Shown in pieces: positions 40,584 to 49,836 of a DNA stretch of 64,000 bases. The DNA is from Clostridiales bacterium (GTDB lineage Bacteria; Bacillota; Clostridia; Peptostreptococcales; Anaerovoracaceae): positions 1,054,001 to 1,118,000 of the forward strand of contig CP042469.1 of assembly GCA_015243575.1 (NCBI GenBank), read 5' to 3'. How positions within the stretch are numbered: the first letter of the stretch is position 1; each line of letters starts with the position of its first letter. The translations under genes were made by a program, and so were the position numbers. The notes beneath the pieces were generated by a model that was given only the letters and a program-made list of their open reading frames with translations, did no database searches and was not told the origin of the DNA.

Positions 40584-40653
40584 TATTCTTTCTCCTTTCA
40601 GGTAATAAAAAAATTATATAGTAAAAAAAATGAAATGTAAATGGTTTTTTTTC

Positions 40654-40682
40654 TTGATTTAAATTCTTGAATATGGTAATAT
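40654..40682 (+). promoter_or_regulatory. Promoter of tRNA-Leu
   Basis: TTGATT (40654-40659), 17 bases, TAATAT (40677-40682), ending 12 bases before the mature tRNA 5' end. Confidence 0.65.
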
Positions 40683-40694
40683 AAGATTTGTTAC

Positions 40695-40781
40695 GCCGGC
40701 GTGATGGAATTGGCAGACGTGCGGGACTCAAAATCCCGTGGTGGCAACACCGTATCGGTTCGACCCCGATCGCCGGCACCA
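40695..40781 (+). tRNA. tRNA-Leu (anticodon CAA)
   Basis: An 87-base class II tRNA. The acceptor stem GCCGGCG pairs with CGCCGGC (40771-40777), the anticodon stem CGGGA with TCCCG encloses loop CTCAAAA with anticodon CAA at 40729-40731, and a variable arm (GTGGTGGCAACACCG region) of class II type follows. The T-loop is GGTTCGACCCC. CCA is encoded (40779-40781). It decodes UUG. A terminator follows directly. Confidence 0.96.
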
Positions 40782-40788
40782 AATGAGA

Positions 40789-40829
40789 TTGACAAGTTTT
40801 CAAGTAAGAAAACTTGTCAATTTTTTTTT
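40789..40829. terminator. Strong intrinsic terminator after tRNA-Leu
   Basis: A perfect 12-bp stem, TTGACAAGTTTT (40789-40800) with AAAACTTGTCAA (40809-40820), followed by nine T. It ends the tRNA transcript and lies just beyond the convergent AraC-family gene. Confidence 0.92.
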
Positions 40830-40835
40830 ATCGAA

Positions 40836-42479
40836 TTAGGAAATGTCGTTTCTTTCCAGCATGATGAAAACAATATCCTGCGGATCAAGAGAACATGTGT
40901 ATTGATGGCATGCTGCCTTCGTGAGAATTTGGAATGATATTTCCGGCATAGACATCCTATCTATGAATTGTTTGTCTTTTTCCGAGAGCTTACTCTTAAA
41001 ATTTAATTGGCACCAAAACGCGACACACGATTTAGCAGAAACAAGTTTCTGCTGCGTGAGCTTGCAATTGTCAATCCCTCTGAGGTTGAAGTCTAGTGTA
41101 AGTTTATTGGAAACGCTTTCATTGAAAGCCAGTATGCTGTAGTTGCCTTCTGATTTTGTAACAATATATTCAGAGCCGATTTCAAGGACGCTGCGTTCCA
41201 TTTGAGATAGCAGTTCCAGGAAGTAGAAGAGTGGTTTTTTCAGGCCATTGACCGCATACAAACCATTCGTGCTGTGCAGAGAATCGGACAGCTGGATGAA
41301 CGACGGACTGATTGTATTTGTTTGAGTCATTTCTCTCAGAAGCCGTAGACAGGCCGTATGAGGCAGATCGTTGTAATACATTGACAACGGAGCCGCCTCA
41401 TCGCTGCATGCCTGGCGAAACAAAAAGGAGCCAGGCTGAAGATTTTTCAAAACGTCAGTCTGGATATCAAGTTTCAGGGACAATCCCGCAGCGGGGGCTT
41501 TGAAGTCAAGATTGATTAGCTTCATTTCAGCAGAAATGTCTTTGAATACTGGAAATGAGGTATATTGTGAGATCGTTGTTTTTAGGTATTCCAGAGGCAA
41601 ATCCTCTGCTTCCGCAGCTTGGAAGCCCAAGACCTCTCCTGAAAATCTCCTGCGGTATTCCTTCGGATGCATACCAAACCAATTGCGAAAATTTTCAACA
41701 TAGTACTTTGTATCAGAGAAACCCGCATTTTGTGCAATCTGAGCAATGGGCGTGCTGGTGGACAGCAATTCCGCTTCTGACATTTCCACCCTTACCAGAC
41801 TGAGAAAATCTCTGAAACTGTCACCTACAAATTTCTGGAACAGATGAGACAGATAATGGAGATTGATGTTCTCCTTCTCTGCAATTTTAGACAGGCTTAA
41901 TTTATAAGGATAATTTTCATATACATAGCTGACGATTCGACTGATCCGGTCTACCTGGTACAGATCGTGTGCTGTTTTATGTTCAAACAGGCGGTTGTCC
42001 GGATTGATAACGAAGCCGCGGAAATGGTTGATCAAAGTTGTCAGCAGAGAGATTGTAATTTCTTTTATGATCGATTCATATCCCGGGCGCTTATTATATT
42101 GCTCTGATAAAATAGAAAAAATTTGTTCCCGCAGCAAGAGCTGATTTTTATAGGCTGATGTGGATTCTCTCAAATTTGTAGTAAATACGATGTTTTCAAG
42201 GTTTGGAAAAAAATTTGTAAAATAGGCGATACTGATGTTCAGGATTAGAACCAGGTTTTCATCACTGATGCTTGTGATCGAGTGAACGTCATTGCTATGA
42301 ATGATATGAATGCTGTTTTTCGGAAGATAATAGTGGGTGTAGGCAAGCTTCAGATCCAACTCCCCCTCCAGTACATATAAAATCTGGATATCCTTGTGGT
42401 TGTGGATCGGGTAATGATGGATTCTGGACAATTGCACATGGACTGGAAGTCCTTCCGGATAATTGATGATTTCTAACAT
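40836..42479 (-). CDS. AraC-family regulator with cupin and C-terminal glycosidase-like domain
   Basis: A 547-aa regulator. Residues 1-110 form a cupin sensor (HNHKDIQILYVLEGELDL), 180-280 are the double helix-turn-helix of AraC (LSLSKIAEKENINLHYLSHLFQK and FSDTKYYVENFRNWFGMHPKEYR). The last 260 residues resemble the degenerate GH39/glycosidase-like tail seen in some AraC proteins of Clostridia, without clear catalytic residues. It is divergent from the permease at 42676 and is the likely regulator of the permease-amidohydrolase pair. The ATG follows AGAGGT. Confidence 0.85.
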   Translation of the reverse strand: MLEIINYPEGLPVHVQLSRIHHYPIHNHKDIQILYVLEGELDLKLAYTHYYLPKNSIHIIHSNDVHSITSISDENLVLILNISIAYFTNFFPNLENIVFTTNLRESTSAYKNQLLLREQIFSILSEQYNKRPGYESIIKEITISLLTTLINHFRGFVINPDNRLFEHKTAHDLYQVDRISRIVSYVYENYPYKLSLSKIAEKENINLHYLSHLFQKFVGDSFRDFLSLVRVEMSEAELLSTSTPIAQIAQNAGFSDTKYYVENFRNWFGMHPKEYRRRFSGEVLGFQAAEAEDLPLEYLKTTISQYTSFPVFKDISAEMKLINLDFKAPAAGLSLKLDIQTDVLKNLQPGSFLFRQACSDEAAPLSMYYNDLPHTACLRLLREMTQTNTISPSFIQLSDSLHSTNGLYAVNGLKKPLFYFLELLSQMERSVLEIGSEYIVTKSEGNYSILAFNESVSNKLTLDFNLRGIDNCKLTQQKLVSAKSCVAFWCQLNFKSKLSEKDKQFIDRMSMPEISFQILTKAACHQYTCSLDPQDIVFIMLERNDIS

Positions 42480-42675
42480 GGTTACCTCTAAAATTTCTTC
42501 GTAAAAACCATTTAGTTGCTATTCTTGTTTTATAATTCAAAATTCATTTGCAATTTTACAATAAAATATAGCAAATTAAAAGGAAAAAAGTCATATTAAT
42601 CGCAAGAATATTCTGTAATCTGCTGTTTTATTTCGCTATACTTTTAAAAAATAAAGAAGGAGGTTTCTAATAAAA

Positions 42676-44283
42676 ATGGAAGAAGGCAACAATCTCGTGA
42701 AAAAACACGACTTGAAGGTAATCAATATCGTGTTTATGATTTATTGCTTATGCGCGGCAGGGGCTTACGGGATCGAAGCGATGATTCCGGCAAGCGGTCC
42801 GGGGCTGACATTGGTGCTTTTGATGGTGATCCCCTTTGTGTGGGGTCTCCCCATGGCGCTTGCCTCTGTAGAATTAGGAAGCGCTAGACCGGTGGAAGGC
42901 GGATTTTACAAGTGGATTCAGGAAGCACTGGGAGAATTCTGGGGATTTCAGGCAGGATGGTGGAAATCCATCGCAAACTATATTGATTCCTCTGTCTATG
43001 TGATTCTGGCGGGAACCTATTTTGCTCTGATGACGGGCGTCGGTGAAACGGGAAAATATGCTTTCCAGGTTGCTATCATTGCGTTGTTTGTAATCATTAA
43101 TTTGAGAGGGGTTCAGGAGTCGAGTAAAATAAGCCTGGTAGTCGGTTTTGCTGTGCTTGCAATTTTCACACTGATTACAGTGGTGGGTTTTATGAACGTC
43201 AGTCAAAATGCTTTCACACCGTTTACTCCTCCGGATCAGGGAGTGATGCTGAGTATCAGCGGCGGTCTCGCAATCGGAATTTGGATGTATTCGGGGTATG
43301 AGGCTATGTCTGCCGTCGGCGGAGAAGTCAGTAATCCAAGGATCATTCCAAAAGCAACGCTCATCGCTGTCCCTCTGATTGCGGCGACTTATATCCTGCC
43401 TACTGCGGCAAGCCTGAGTTCCATCGGCCAGTGGGAAAATTGGCAGGAAGGAATTTCCGGAGACGTGGTGGGATACGGAACGGTTCTTTCAACCTATCTG
43501 GGACATGGGATCTGGATGCTTCTCTTTGGTGCCATTGCAATTATGGCCCAGTGCTCCATCTACAATTCGTGGATGACTGCGGGGACGAGAGTCTTATTTG
43601 CCATGTCTGATGATAACCTTGCTCCAAAATTTATTAAGAAGGTTAATAAGAAGCACGGCGTTCCCTATATACCGGTTCTGATCATGGCAGCCGTGAATCT
43701 GATCCTGTGTTCATTTGAATTTACTGTTGTGCTTGTCATAGAGGTTCTGCTGATCATCGCGACGCAGATTCTGCTGTTTATCAGTATGCTAGTCATGAGG
43801 AAGAAAATGCCTGACAGCGAGAGACCGATCAAAATACCGGGACCTAAGCTGTTCATTACGCTTTTCTTTTCTATTCCCGTGGTGGTAGGCGTCCTTGCCT
43901 ATCTGCTCAACGGAACCGATTATTTCATGGGCGGGCTGATTGGTATCTGTACAGGACCTATCGCTTATTTTGTGTTTAAAAGACGGTATGGCGGCCTACA
44001 TAAATCTGATCCAAAGAAGCATCCGGTCAATCGGATTACGGGACTTGCACAGGGTGATCTGTACCGGATTTCTTATTTCTTTCTCATCGTTTGTGTTCTC
44101 TCCCTCATGGGAAGCGCTTTCCTCCCATGGTACGAAGGGAGCTGGGGACAGGAGTATTATTACGAAACTTACGGTGCGGATGTCTTCGGTACATTCCTGT
44201 CAGTCATAAAGGGTTTTGCTGCAGCAGGGGCGGCGCTCTTCGTTGTATTCCGTGTGATTGCAAAGAAGACAGAGAAGAAGTAA
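42676..44283 (+). CDS. APC-family amino acid permease
   Basis: A 535-aa transporter with about 12 membrane helices. The first helix has FMIYCLCAAGAYGIEAMI, close to the APC motif, followed by PFVWGLPMALASVELGSARPVEGGFYKWIQEALG, typical of the superfamily's substrate-binding region. A C-terminal extension with two more hydrophobic stretches is present (residues about 455-530). Substrate unknown; the downstream amidohydrolase suggests an amide or cyclic amide. The ATG follows GAAGGAGG, with a 12-base gap. Probable operon with the 44323 gene. Confidence 0.88.
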   Translation: MEEGNNLVKKHDLKVINIVFMIYCLCAAGAYGIEAMIPASGPGLTLVLLMVIPFVWGLPMALASVELGSARPVEGGFYKWIQEALGEFWGFQAGWWKSIANYIDSSVYVILAGTYFALMTGVGETGKYAFQVAIIALFVIINLRGVQESSKISLVVGFAVLAIFTLITVVGFMNVSQNAFTPFTPPDQGVMLSISGGLAIGIWMYSGYEAMSAVGGEVSNPRIIPKATLIAVPLIAATYILPTAASLSSIGQWENWQEGISGDVVGYGTVLSTYLGHGIWMLLFGAIAIMAQCSIYNSWMTAGTRVLFAMSDDNLAPKFIKKVNKKHGVPYIPVLIMAAVNLILCSFEFTVVLVIEVLLIIATQILLFISMLVMRKKMPDSERPIKIPGPKLFITLFFSIPVVVGVLAYLLNGTDYFMGGLIGICTGPIAYFVFKRRYGGLHKSDPKKHPVNRITGLAQGDLYRISYFFLIVCVLSLMGSAFLPWYEGSWGQEYYYETYGADVFGTFLSVIKGFAAAGAALFVVFRVIAKKTEKK

Positions 44284-44322
44284 AAAATGCAAGCCAAGAT
44301 AGTATAGGAAAGGATGATCGTC

Positions 44323-45966
44323 GTGAAGCAGATGACTGCGGATATTTTAATCAAAGGTGCCGCCTTTTTCGATGGAAGAAGATCTCGTCCGGAGATTGAT
44401 TTTATAGCGGTAAGAGAAAACAAAATTATCGGAATGGGAGGTGAGGAGCAGGCTGGAGCATTCATCGGGGCAGATACCGTGGTCTGTGAGTTTTCAAAAG
44501 ATCAGATGGTGATGCCGGGATTTCACGATAACCATATCCATCTGATCCAATCCGGAATGTTGGATAAATATGCGGATTTAACCATGGCTTCTTCCGAGGA
44601 GGAGGCAGCGGAAATGGTCCTGGAATTCGCGAAAAAGATCACCGATGAAAAGTGGGTTATGGGCTTTGGATGGAGCAGATTTGCATGGAAAAATAAAAAG
44701 TTCCCTACGAGAGAGAGCCTTGATGCCGTTCTATCAGACCGGCCGGTGCTGCTCTTCGATACGGAGCTCCATGCTGCGTGGGCTAACAGCTGCGCCATGG
44801 AAGAAGCGGGAATCACGAAAGACACGGCAGACCCGCCCTTCGGGAAAATCGATCGTGATAAGGACGGCATTCCCAGCGGATATTTTTATGAAACCGCTTT
44901 GTCACTGCTTGCGAAGCATGCTTTCCAGCTGGAACCGCATATCGTAAAGGATTTGATCCACAGGTATTCGAAGCGGGCGGTAAAATGGGGAATTACCTCA
45001 GTCAGCGACATGACACCCTATCTCGGAATCAATCTGGCATTTGAAGATATCTTTATGGAGCTGGATCGGAAGGGTGAGCTGATGCTGAGAATCAATGCTG
45101 CAAGAGATTTGTATGAAGATATTGAAGCGGTCGTGGCTCTTCGAAGGAAAGCGGAGGAATCTGGAACCGGAATGTATCGAATCCCATACTTCAAGCAATT
45201 TCTCGACGGTGTTATTTCCAATCATACCGCGATGATGATCGAAGATTACAGCGATGCAAAGGGGAATCGGGGAGGTTCACTACTGGATCTGAGCAATTTA
45301 AAGGAAGCGGTAAAGACAGCGCAGGAGAACAGTATGTCGGTACGCCTGCACGCCTGCGGAGACGGAGCAGTACGGGCGGCACTGGACGCGTATGAATATG
45401 CAGCAGGAGAATGCGCCGCAGGAACCTCATGCCGACATCAAATTGAGCATATCGAGGTAATAAGCTTTGAAGATATCAAGAGATTTGCTTCACTGGGTGT
45501 CATCGCTTCCGTCCAACCGGAACACATCGTGTCAGGAATGCCGTCCTTCTCGGACAATGGATATCCTGAATTGCTCGGCAAAGAACGCGAGCGGTATACG
45601 TGGGCGTTTAGGTGCCTGAAAGAATCGGGAGCAATCCTTGCCGGAGGGAGCGATTCACCCGTGGTCGAGGGAAATCCTTTTATGGGCATTTATTGCGGAC
45701 TTGAAAGGGTTCATCCTGACGGCACTCCGAAAGGGGGATGGAACCCTGACGAAAAGCTTACTGTTCCGGAACTATTGGAACTGTATACCTTCAATGCGGC
45801 ATTTGCTGAAGGACGGGAAGCTGAGCTGGGTACGCTGGAACCGGGTAAGCTTGCGGATATGATCGCAGTAGACAGAAATCTTCTTACTGTGAGCGCCGAG
45901 GAGCTCCTCTGTGCGGAGGTTTTGCTAACCATCGTGAATGGCAAAGTCGTTTATAAATATTCTTAA
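44323..45966 (+). CDS. Amidohydrolase 3 family protein (YtcJ-like)
   Basis: A 547-aa metal-dependent hydrolase. The metal-binding HxH is in PGFHDNHIHL (about 65-74). Other landmarks are the C-terminal GSDSPV, with Asp as a catalytic ligand, and RLHACGDGA and RHQIEHIE, which hold further His ligands. The closing TFNAAFAEGREAELGTLEPGKLADM is typical of the family. Substrates of YtcJ-like enzymes are mostly unknown. I place the start at the GTG 44323, 9 bases after AGGAAAGG; the ATG at 44314 is too close, and 44332 is possible. It follows the permease by 39 bases and probably acts on its cargo. Confidence 0.88.
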   Translation: MKQMTADILIKGAAFFDGRRSRPEIDFIAVRENKIIGMGGEEQAGAFIGADTVVCEFSKDQMVMPGFHDNHIHLIQSGMLDKYADLTMASSEEEAAEMVLEFAKKITDEKWVMGFGWSRFAWKNKKFPTRESLDAVLSDRPVLLFDTELHAAWANSCAMEEAGITKDTADPPFGKIDRDKDGIPSGYFYETALSLLAKHAFQLEPHIVKDLIHRYSKRAVKWGITSVSDMTPYLGINLAFEDIFMELDRKGELMLRINAARDLYEDIEAVVALRRKAEESGTGMYRIPYFKQFLDGVISNHTAMMIEDYSDAKGNRGGSLLDLSNLKEAVKTAQENSMSVRLHACGDGAVRAALDAYEYAAGECAAGTSCRHQIEHIEVISFEDIKRFASLGVIASVQPEHIVSGMPSFSDNGYPELLGKERERYTWAFRCLKESGAILAGGSDSPVVEGNPFMGIYCGLERVHPDGTPKGGWNPDEKLTVPELLELYTFNAAFAEGREAELGTLEPGKLADMIAVDRNLLTVSAEELLCAEVLLTIVNGKVVYKYS

Positions 45967-45983
45967 CCAGTACTGCAGTATGC

Positions 45984-46023
45984 GGTCTGTGCATGCGAAC
46001 TGTACAGACCCATATTATTTTTT
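45984..46023 (+). terminator. Intrinsic terminator after the amidohydrolase gene
   Basis: GGTCTGT (45984-45990) pairs with ACAGACC (46004-46010) across 13 bases, followed by CATATTATTTTTT. Confidence 0.7.
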
Positions 46024-46053
46024 ATGGAATAAGAAATTTCTTATTCCATAAAA
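46020..46053. repeat. Perfect 34-base palindrome before the chemoreceptor gene
   Basis: Centre at 46036/46037. Left arm TTTTATGGAATAAGAAA (46020-46036), right arm TTTCTTATTCCATAAAA (46037-46053), with no loop. It ends just before the GGGGG ribosome site of the 46067 gene and begins in the T-run of the preceding terminator. Confidence 0.85.
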
Positions 46054-46066
46054 GGGGGAACCTCTC

Positions 46067-49000
46067 ATGTTCGAAGCAAAAGGAGAAAATATGGAAAATA
46101 TATTTAGAACTGGAAACGCAAAATCCATCAGTACGAAAATACTTCTTATTTTAACCCTTATGGTGATTGGAATCACAGTGCTGATTGGAACCTTTAGTAT
46201 TGTGGAGCACAGAAAAGAGGTAATCGCCCAGAAAGCGGGTAAGTCAGAGGCGATTGGAAGCATTGTGGCTGCGAATACAAACCCCGAAAAACTGAAAGCA
46301 TTAATTGCTTCAGATAAAGAGACAGACTATTACCCTGAAATAAAGCAAGTTCTGTCAGACATCAAAACAGCCACTGATGTAAAATATCTTGTTGTGGTTG
46401 CATCGAATCCAGAAGATAAAACGATGCGGTATCTTGCAGAAGGGCAGAAGGCAGATGACAACCCAGATGACATCTTCCCCTTCAATACTACTACCGCTTA
46501 TTCTGATTTCTTTAAAAATGAAAAGGATGGAGACATCTTCGAATCTGCATTTGAAAAAGGCGAAGTTTACAACTACGGCATGTATGAAGATGCTGACTTT
46601 GGCTACCTGATGACAGTTTTTATTCCAATTCTGGATGCAAACGGCAAGACCGTTGCCATGGTGGGCGTGGATCTGGATGCCAACGATATCGTAAGAGAAG
46701 CCAATGAGCTGATGTATCTGCTGATTGGCATTGCAGCGGCAGGTATTCTTATCATGGTGATTACGTCCCGATATCTGATCAAAAGAACCATAATACTGCC
46801 CTTGAAGAATCTCGTCGCTGCGTCGGATTCACTGGCGGCAGGAGATGTTAATGCAACAGTAGACAGCAGCCAGGACGACGAAATCGGACAGCTGGCCAGT
46901 GCTTTTCGGAAAATGATTGAGCACATCAGGGAGCAGGCTGGGGCGGCAGAACAGATTGCGGCGGGGGATCTTAATGTAGCGCTTCTCCCGAAATCGGACA
47001 AGGATATTCTTTCGATCAGCCTGCTGAATGTGGTGAAGGAACTGAGTCTGCTGACAGAAGAGACGGGAGAGCTGACGAAAGCGGCGTTGGAAGGAAATCT
47101 CTCTGCCCGCGGAAATGCCGATGCACTCAGGGGCGGATACCAAAAGATCCTTGGAGAGGTAAATTCGGTCATGGACGCCATCATTACGCCGCTGCAGATT
47201 TGCGCTGGATATATGGAAAACATCAGCAAGGGAGAAATCCCTGAGCCGATCATCAATGAATACTATGGCGATTTTGACCGGATCAAAGGCAGCATCAATT
47301 CCTGCATCATGGCGGTCAATCTGCTGGTAGAGGACATGAATTCGCTTTCCATGGCGGCCATTGAGGGTCATCTTTCAAGCCGTGCCGACACTGCTGGACA
47401 CAGCGGCAAGTTCTTAGAAGTAGTAGAAGGAGTCAATGCGACGTTAGATACCATCGCCGGACCGCTGCAAATGGCTGCTTCTTATCTGAGTGAGATTGGA
47501 AAGGGCCAGATTCCGGAACGGATTACAGACAGCTACCGTGGTGATTTCAACAGCATTAAGGACAGCATCAATTCCTGCATCGACGGTCTTGACGGTCTTG
47601 TGGAAGGGAAGCAGGTTCTGGCCAGAATGAGCCAGAACGATTATACGGCAAGAGTAGAAGGGAACTATCAGGGAATCTTCAGCGAGACTGCCGCCTCCAT
47701 CAATCATGTGGGCTCCCATATCAACCATGTCATCGATATCATCAAGCGGGTTGCCGACGGGGACCTCAGCGATCTTGAAACGCTGCTGGCAGACGGAGTA
47801 CGCAATGAAAACGATGCTCTGATGCCGTCTATTGTACAGATGATTGAGACCATTAAGGATTTGATCGAAGAAACCGTGATCCTGTCTGAAAACGCAGTGA
47901 GGGGTAATCTGTCTGCGAGGGGAAATTCCGAAAAATTCAGCGGGGAGTACGGAAACGTGATCAACGGCATTAACAGAACGCTTGAAGCGATCATAGAACC
48001 GATACGGGAAGCGTCCGATGTTTTGAAGGAGGTGGCAAAAGGTAACCTCAATACAAAAATGAACGGAAGCTATCACGGCGACCACGCCGAAATCAAGCAC
48101 GCGCTTAATGGAACCGTGGAAAATCTCCAAAGTTATGTCGGAGAAATCTCCAGCGTGCTTGCGGATATGGGAAACGGAAACCTGGATCAGTCTATTACTG
48201 CGGAATATAAAGGAGACTTTGTAGAAATCAAAGATTCTTTGAATAACATCAGCAATTCTCTGTCCCATGCGCTTCGGGAGATCAGCCAGGCGGCTGACGA
48301 AGTGGCGTCGGGCGCAAGGCAGGTTTCCGATGCAAGTCAGGCCCTTTCCCAGGGAACCACTGAACAGGCCAGCACGCTGGAAGAACTTACAGCTTCCATC
48401 ACGGAAATTGCAAACCAGACCAGGCAGAATGCTGTCAGTGCAAACCAAGCCAATGAATTCTCGGAAAACGCAAAAACGAACGGGCAAAAGGGAAATGAAC
48501 AGATGCGTGAAATGCTTGGATCCATGGAGGATATTAGCGCATCCTCCACCAATATTTCTAAGATCATCAAAGTCATTGACGATATTGCGTTCCAGACCAA
48601 CATTCTGGCTCTTAACGCCGCAGTGGAGGCTGCCAGAGCCGGACAGCACGGAAAAGGCTTCGCTGTTGTAGCGGAAGAGGTGCGAAACCTGGCCGCAAGG
48701 AGTGCCGCCGCTGCAAGAGAGACGACAGAGCTTATCGAGGGGTCCATCGGCAGGGTTGAAAACGGAACGGCGCTTGCCAACGCAACTGCGGCGGCGCTGT
48801 CTGAAATCGCCTCCGGTATTGAAAAGTCTGCCGATTTGATCGGAAGCATATCCGATGCATCCAGTGAGCAGGCTGCGGGAATTGAACAGATCAATGTGGG
48901 AATCAGGCAGATTGCTCAGGTGGTGCAGAACAATTCCGCAACCGCTGAGGAGAGTGCGGCGGCAAGTGAGGAACTGTCGGGACAGGCAGAAATATTGAAG

Positions 49001-49168
49001 CAGATGGTCGGTAGATTTCAGCTTAAGAAAACCGCTGCTTATCAAATAGACACCGTGGAGCGGCTGTTCACGGATACGGAAGCGAACAAGAATTCCAGCG
49101 ATCCCTATGGCAAAATGAAAGCAAAGCCCGGATTCCTCCCGATGGATCAGGAAAACAATAAATATTAA
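46067..49168 (+). CDS. Methyl-accepting chemotaxis protein with poly-HAMP array
   Basis: A 1033-aa chemoreceptor. A first membrane helix (about 22-45), an extracellular sensor of dCache/sCache type (about 46-220, ending [22 protein letters not shown]), a second helix (about 222-243), then HAMP. Eleven HAMP-like turns of the type xGNL follow over about 500 residues, some pairs closely alike. The signalling tip is intact ([31 protein letters not shown]). The ATG at 46067 follows GGGGG by 8 bases; a second ATG at 46091 also has a site (AGGAGA). The C-terminal tail is unstructured. A long open frame on the opposite strand is a shadow. Confidence 0.93.
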   Translation: MFEAKGENMENIFRTGNAKSISTKILLILTLMVIGITVLIGTFSIVEHRKEVIAQKAGKSEAIGSIVAANTNPEKLKALIASDKETDYYPEIKQVLSDIKTATDVKYLVVVASNPEDKTMRYLAEGQKADDNPDDIFPFNTTTAYSDFFKNEKDGDIFESAFEKGEVYNYGMYEDADFGYLMTVFIPILDANGKTVAMVGVDLDANDIVREANELMYLLIGIAAAGILIMVITSRYLIKRTIILPLKNLVAASDSLAAGDVNATVDSSQDDEIGQLASAFRKMIEHIREQAGAAEQIAAGDLNVALLPKSDKDILSISLLNVVKELSLLTEETGELTKAALEGNLSARGNADALRGGYQKILGEVNSVMDAIITPLQICAGYMENISKGEIPEPIINEYYGDFDRIKGSINSCIMAVNLLVEDMNSLSMAAIEGHLSSRADTAGHSGKFLEVVEGVNATLDTIAGPLQMAASYLSEIGKGQIPERITDSYRGDFNSIKDSINSCIDGLDGLVEGKQVLARMSQNDYTARVEGNYQGIFSETAASINHVGSHINHVIDIIKRVADGDLSDLETLLADGVRNENDALMPSIVQMIETIKDLIEETVILSENAVRGNLSARGNSEKFSGEYGNVINGINRTLEAIIEPIREASDVLKEVAKGNLNTKMNGSYHGDHAEIKHALNGTVENLQSYVGEISSVLADMGNGNLDQSITAEYKGDFVEIKDSLNNISNSLSHALREISQAADEVASGARQVSDASQALSQGTTEQASTLEELTASITEIANQTRQNAVSANQANEFSENAKTNGQKGNEQMREMLGSMEDISASSTNISKIIKVIDDIAFQTNILALNAAVEAARAGQHGKGFAVVAEEVRNLAARSAAAARETTELIEGSIGRVENGTALANATAAALSEIASGIEKSADLIGSISDASSEQAAGIEQINVGIRQIAQVVQNNSATAEESAAASEELSGQAEILKQMVGRFQLKKTAAYQIDTVERLFTDTEANKNSSDPYGKMKAKPGFLPMDQENNKY

Positions 49169-49313
49169 CAGAGATACAGGAAACCCCGGTGGCAAACTGG
49201 CTGCTACATTTTTCGTATAAATCTCCTTCTCTAAAATATAATGTAAAAGAATATATTTGGATAGGACTGTCTGCGGCATCAAGCCCGGATGGTCTTAGAA
49301 TAAGGAGGATACC

Positions 49314-49679
49314 ATGGAAATGATATGGAAAAATATGAAGGGCTTTTTATTTGCGCTGCTTCTTTTTATTATCATGACACTGGCAGTCAGCGCTGTGGTT
49401 AAGTTTACTCCGGCTCCTGAAAGATGGGCGATATACTATATGATCGGCGTCCTTTGCATCAGCTGCCTATTTTTAGGAACGTATTTCGGTAATCACTACA
49501 AGAAAAGAGGGTTTCTATACGGTGCCCTGTATTCCATCATTTTTCTGCTGGTTTTATCAGCAATCTATATGCTTGCTTTCTCCACGGGATTAGAATTGGG
49601 ACTCGGTATGACAAGGTATATCATTCCGCTGCTTTTTGGCTGCGTCGGAGGAATGATTGGGGTAAATATGCGCGGTTAG
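49314..49679 (+). CDS. TIGR04086-family membrane protein
   Basis: A 121-aa membrane protein with four helices and the motif YMIGVLCISCLFLGTYFGNHYKKRGFLYGALYSIIFLL, which matches the small clostridial TIGR04086 family often encoded near yajC and secDF. Function unknown. The ATG follows AAGGAGG. It lies 160 bases before secDF. Confidence 0.85.
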   Translation: MEMIWKNMKGFLFALLLFIIMTLAVSAVVKFTPAPERWAIYYMIGVLCISCLFLGTYFGNHYKKRGFLYGALYSIIFLLVLSAIYMLAFSTGLELGLGMTRYIIPLLFGCVGGMIGVNMRG

Positions 49680-49836
49680 CATGTTTCTGAGAGGAATACA
49701 TAGACGGAATTTCCACCTTTTGTTATGATTTTGCTTGTAGGGACACAGAATAAGTAGTAAAATATTTTGTAATATAAATCAGACATACTATTTGTATTAC
49801 AATATTACAGCATAAGAATAGAAGGTGAAAAGTACA

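Noticed and set aside
47444-49282. 612-aa open frame on the minus strand opposite the chemoreceptor gene
   Set aside because: It lies wholly within the coding region of a clear chemoreceptor, has no recognisable domain, and its composition is that of a shadow frame.
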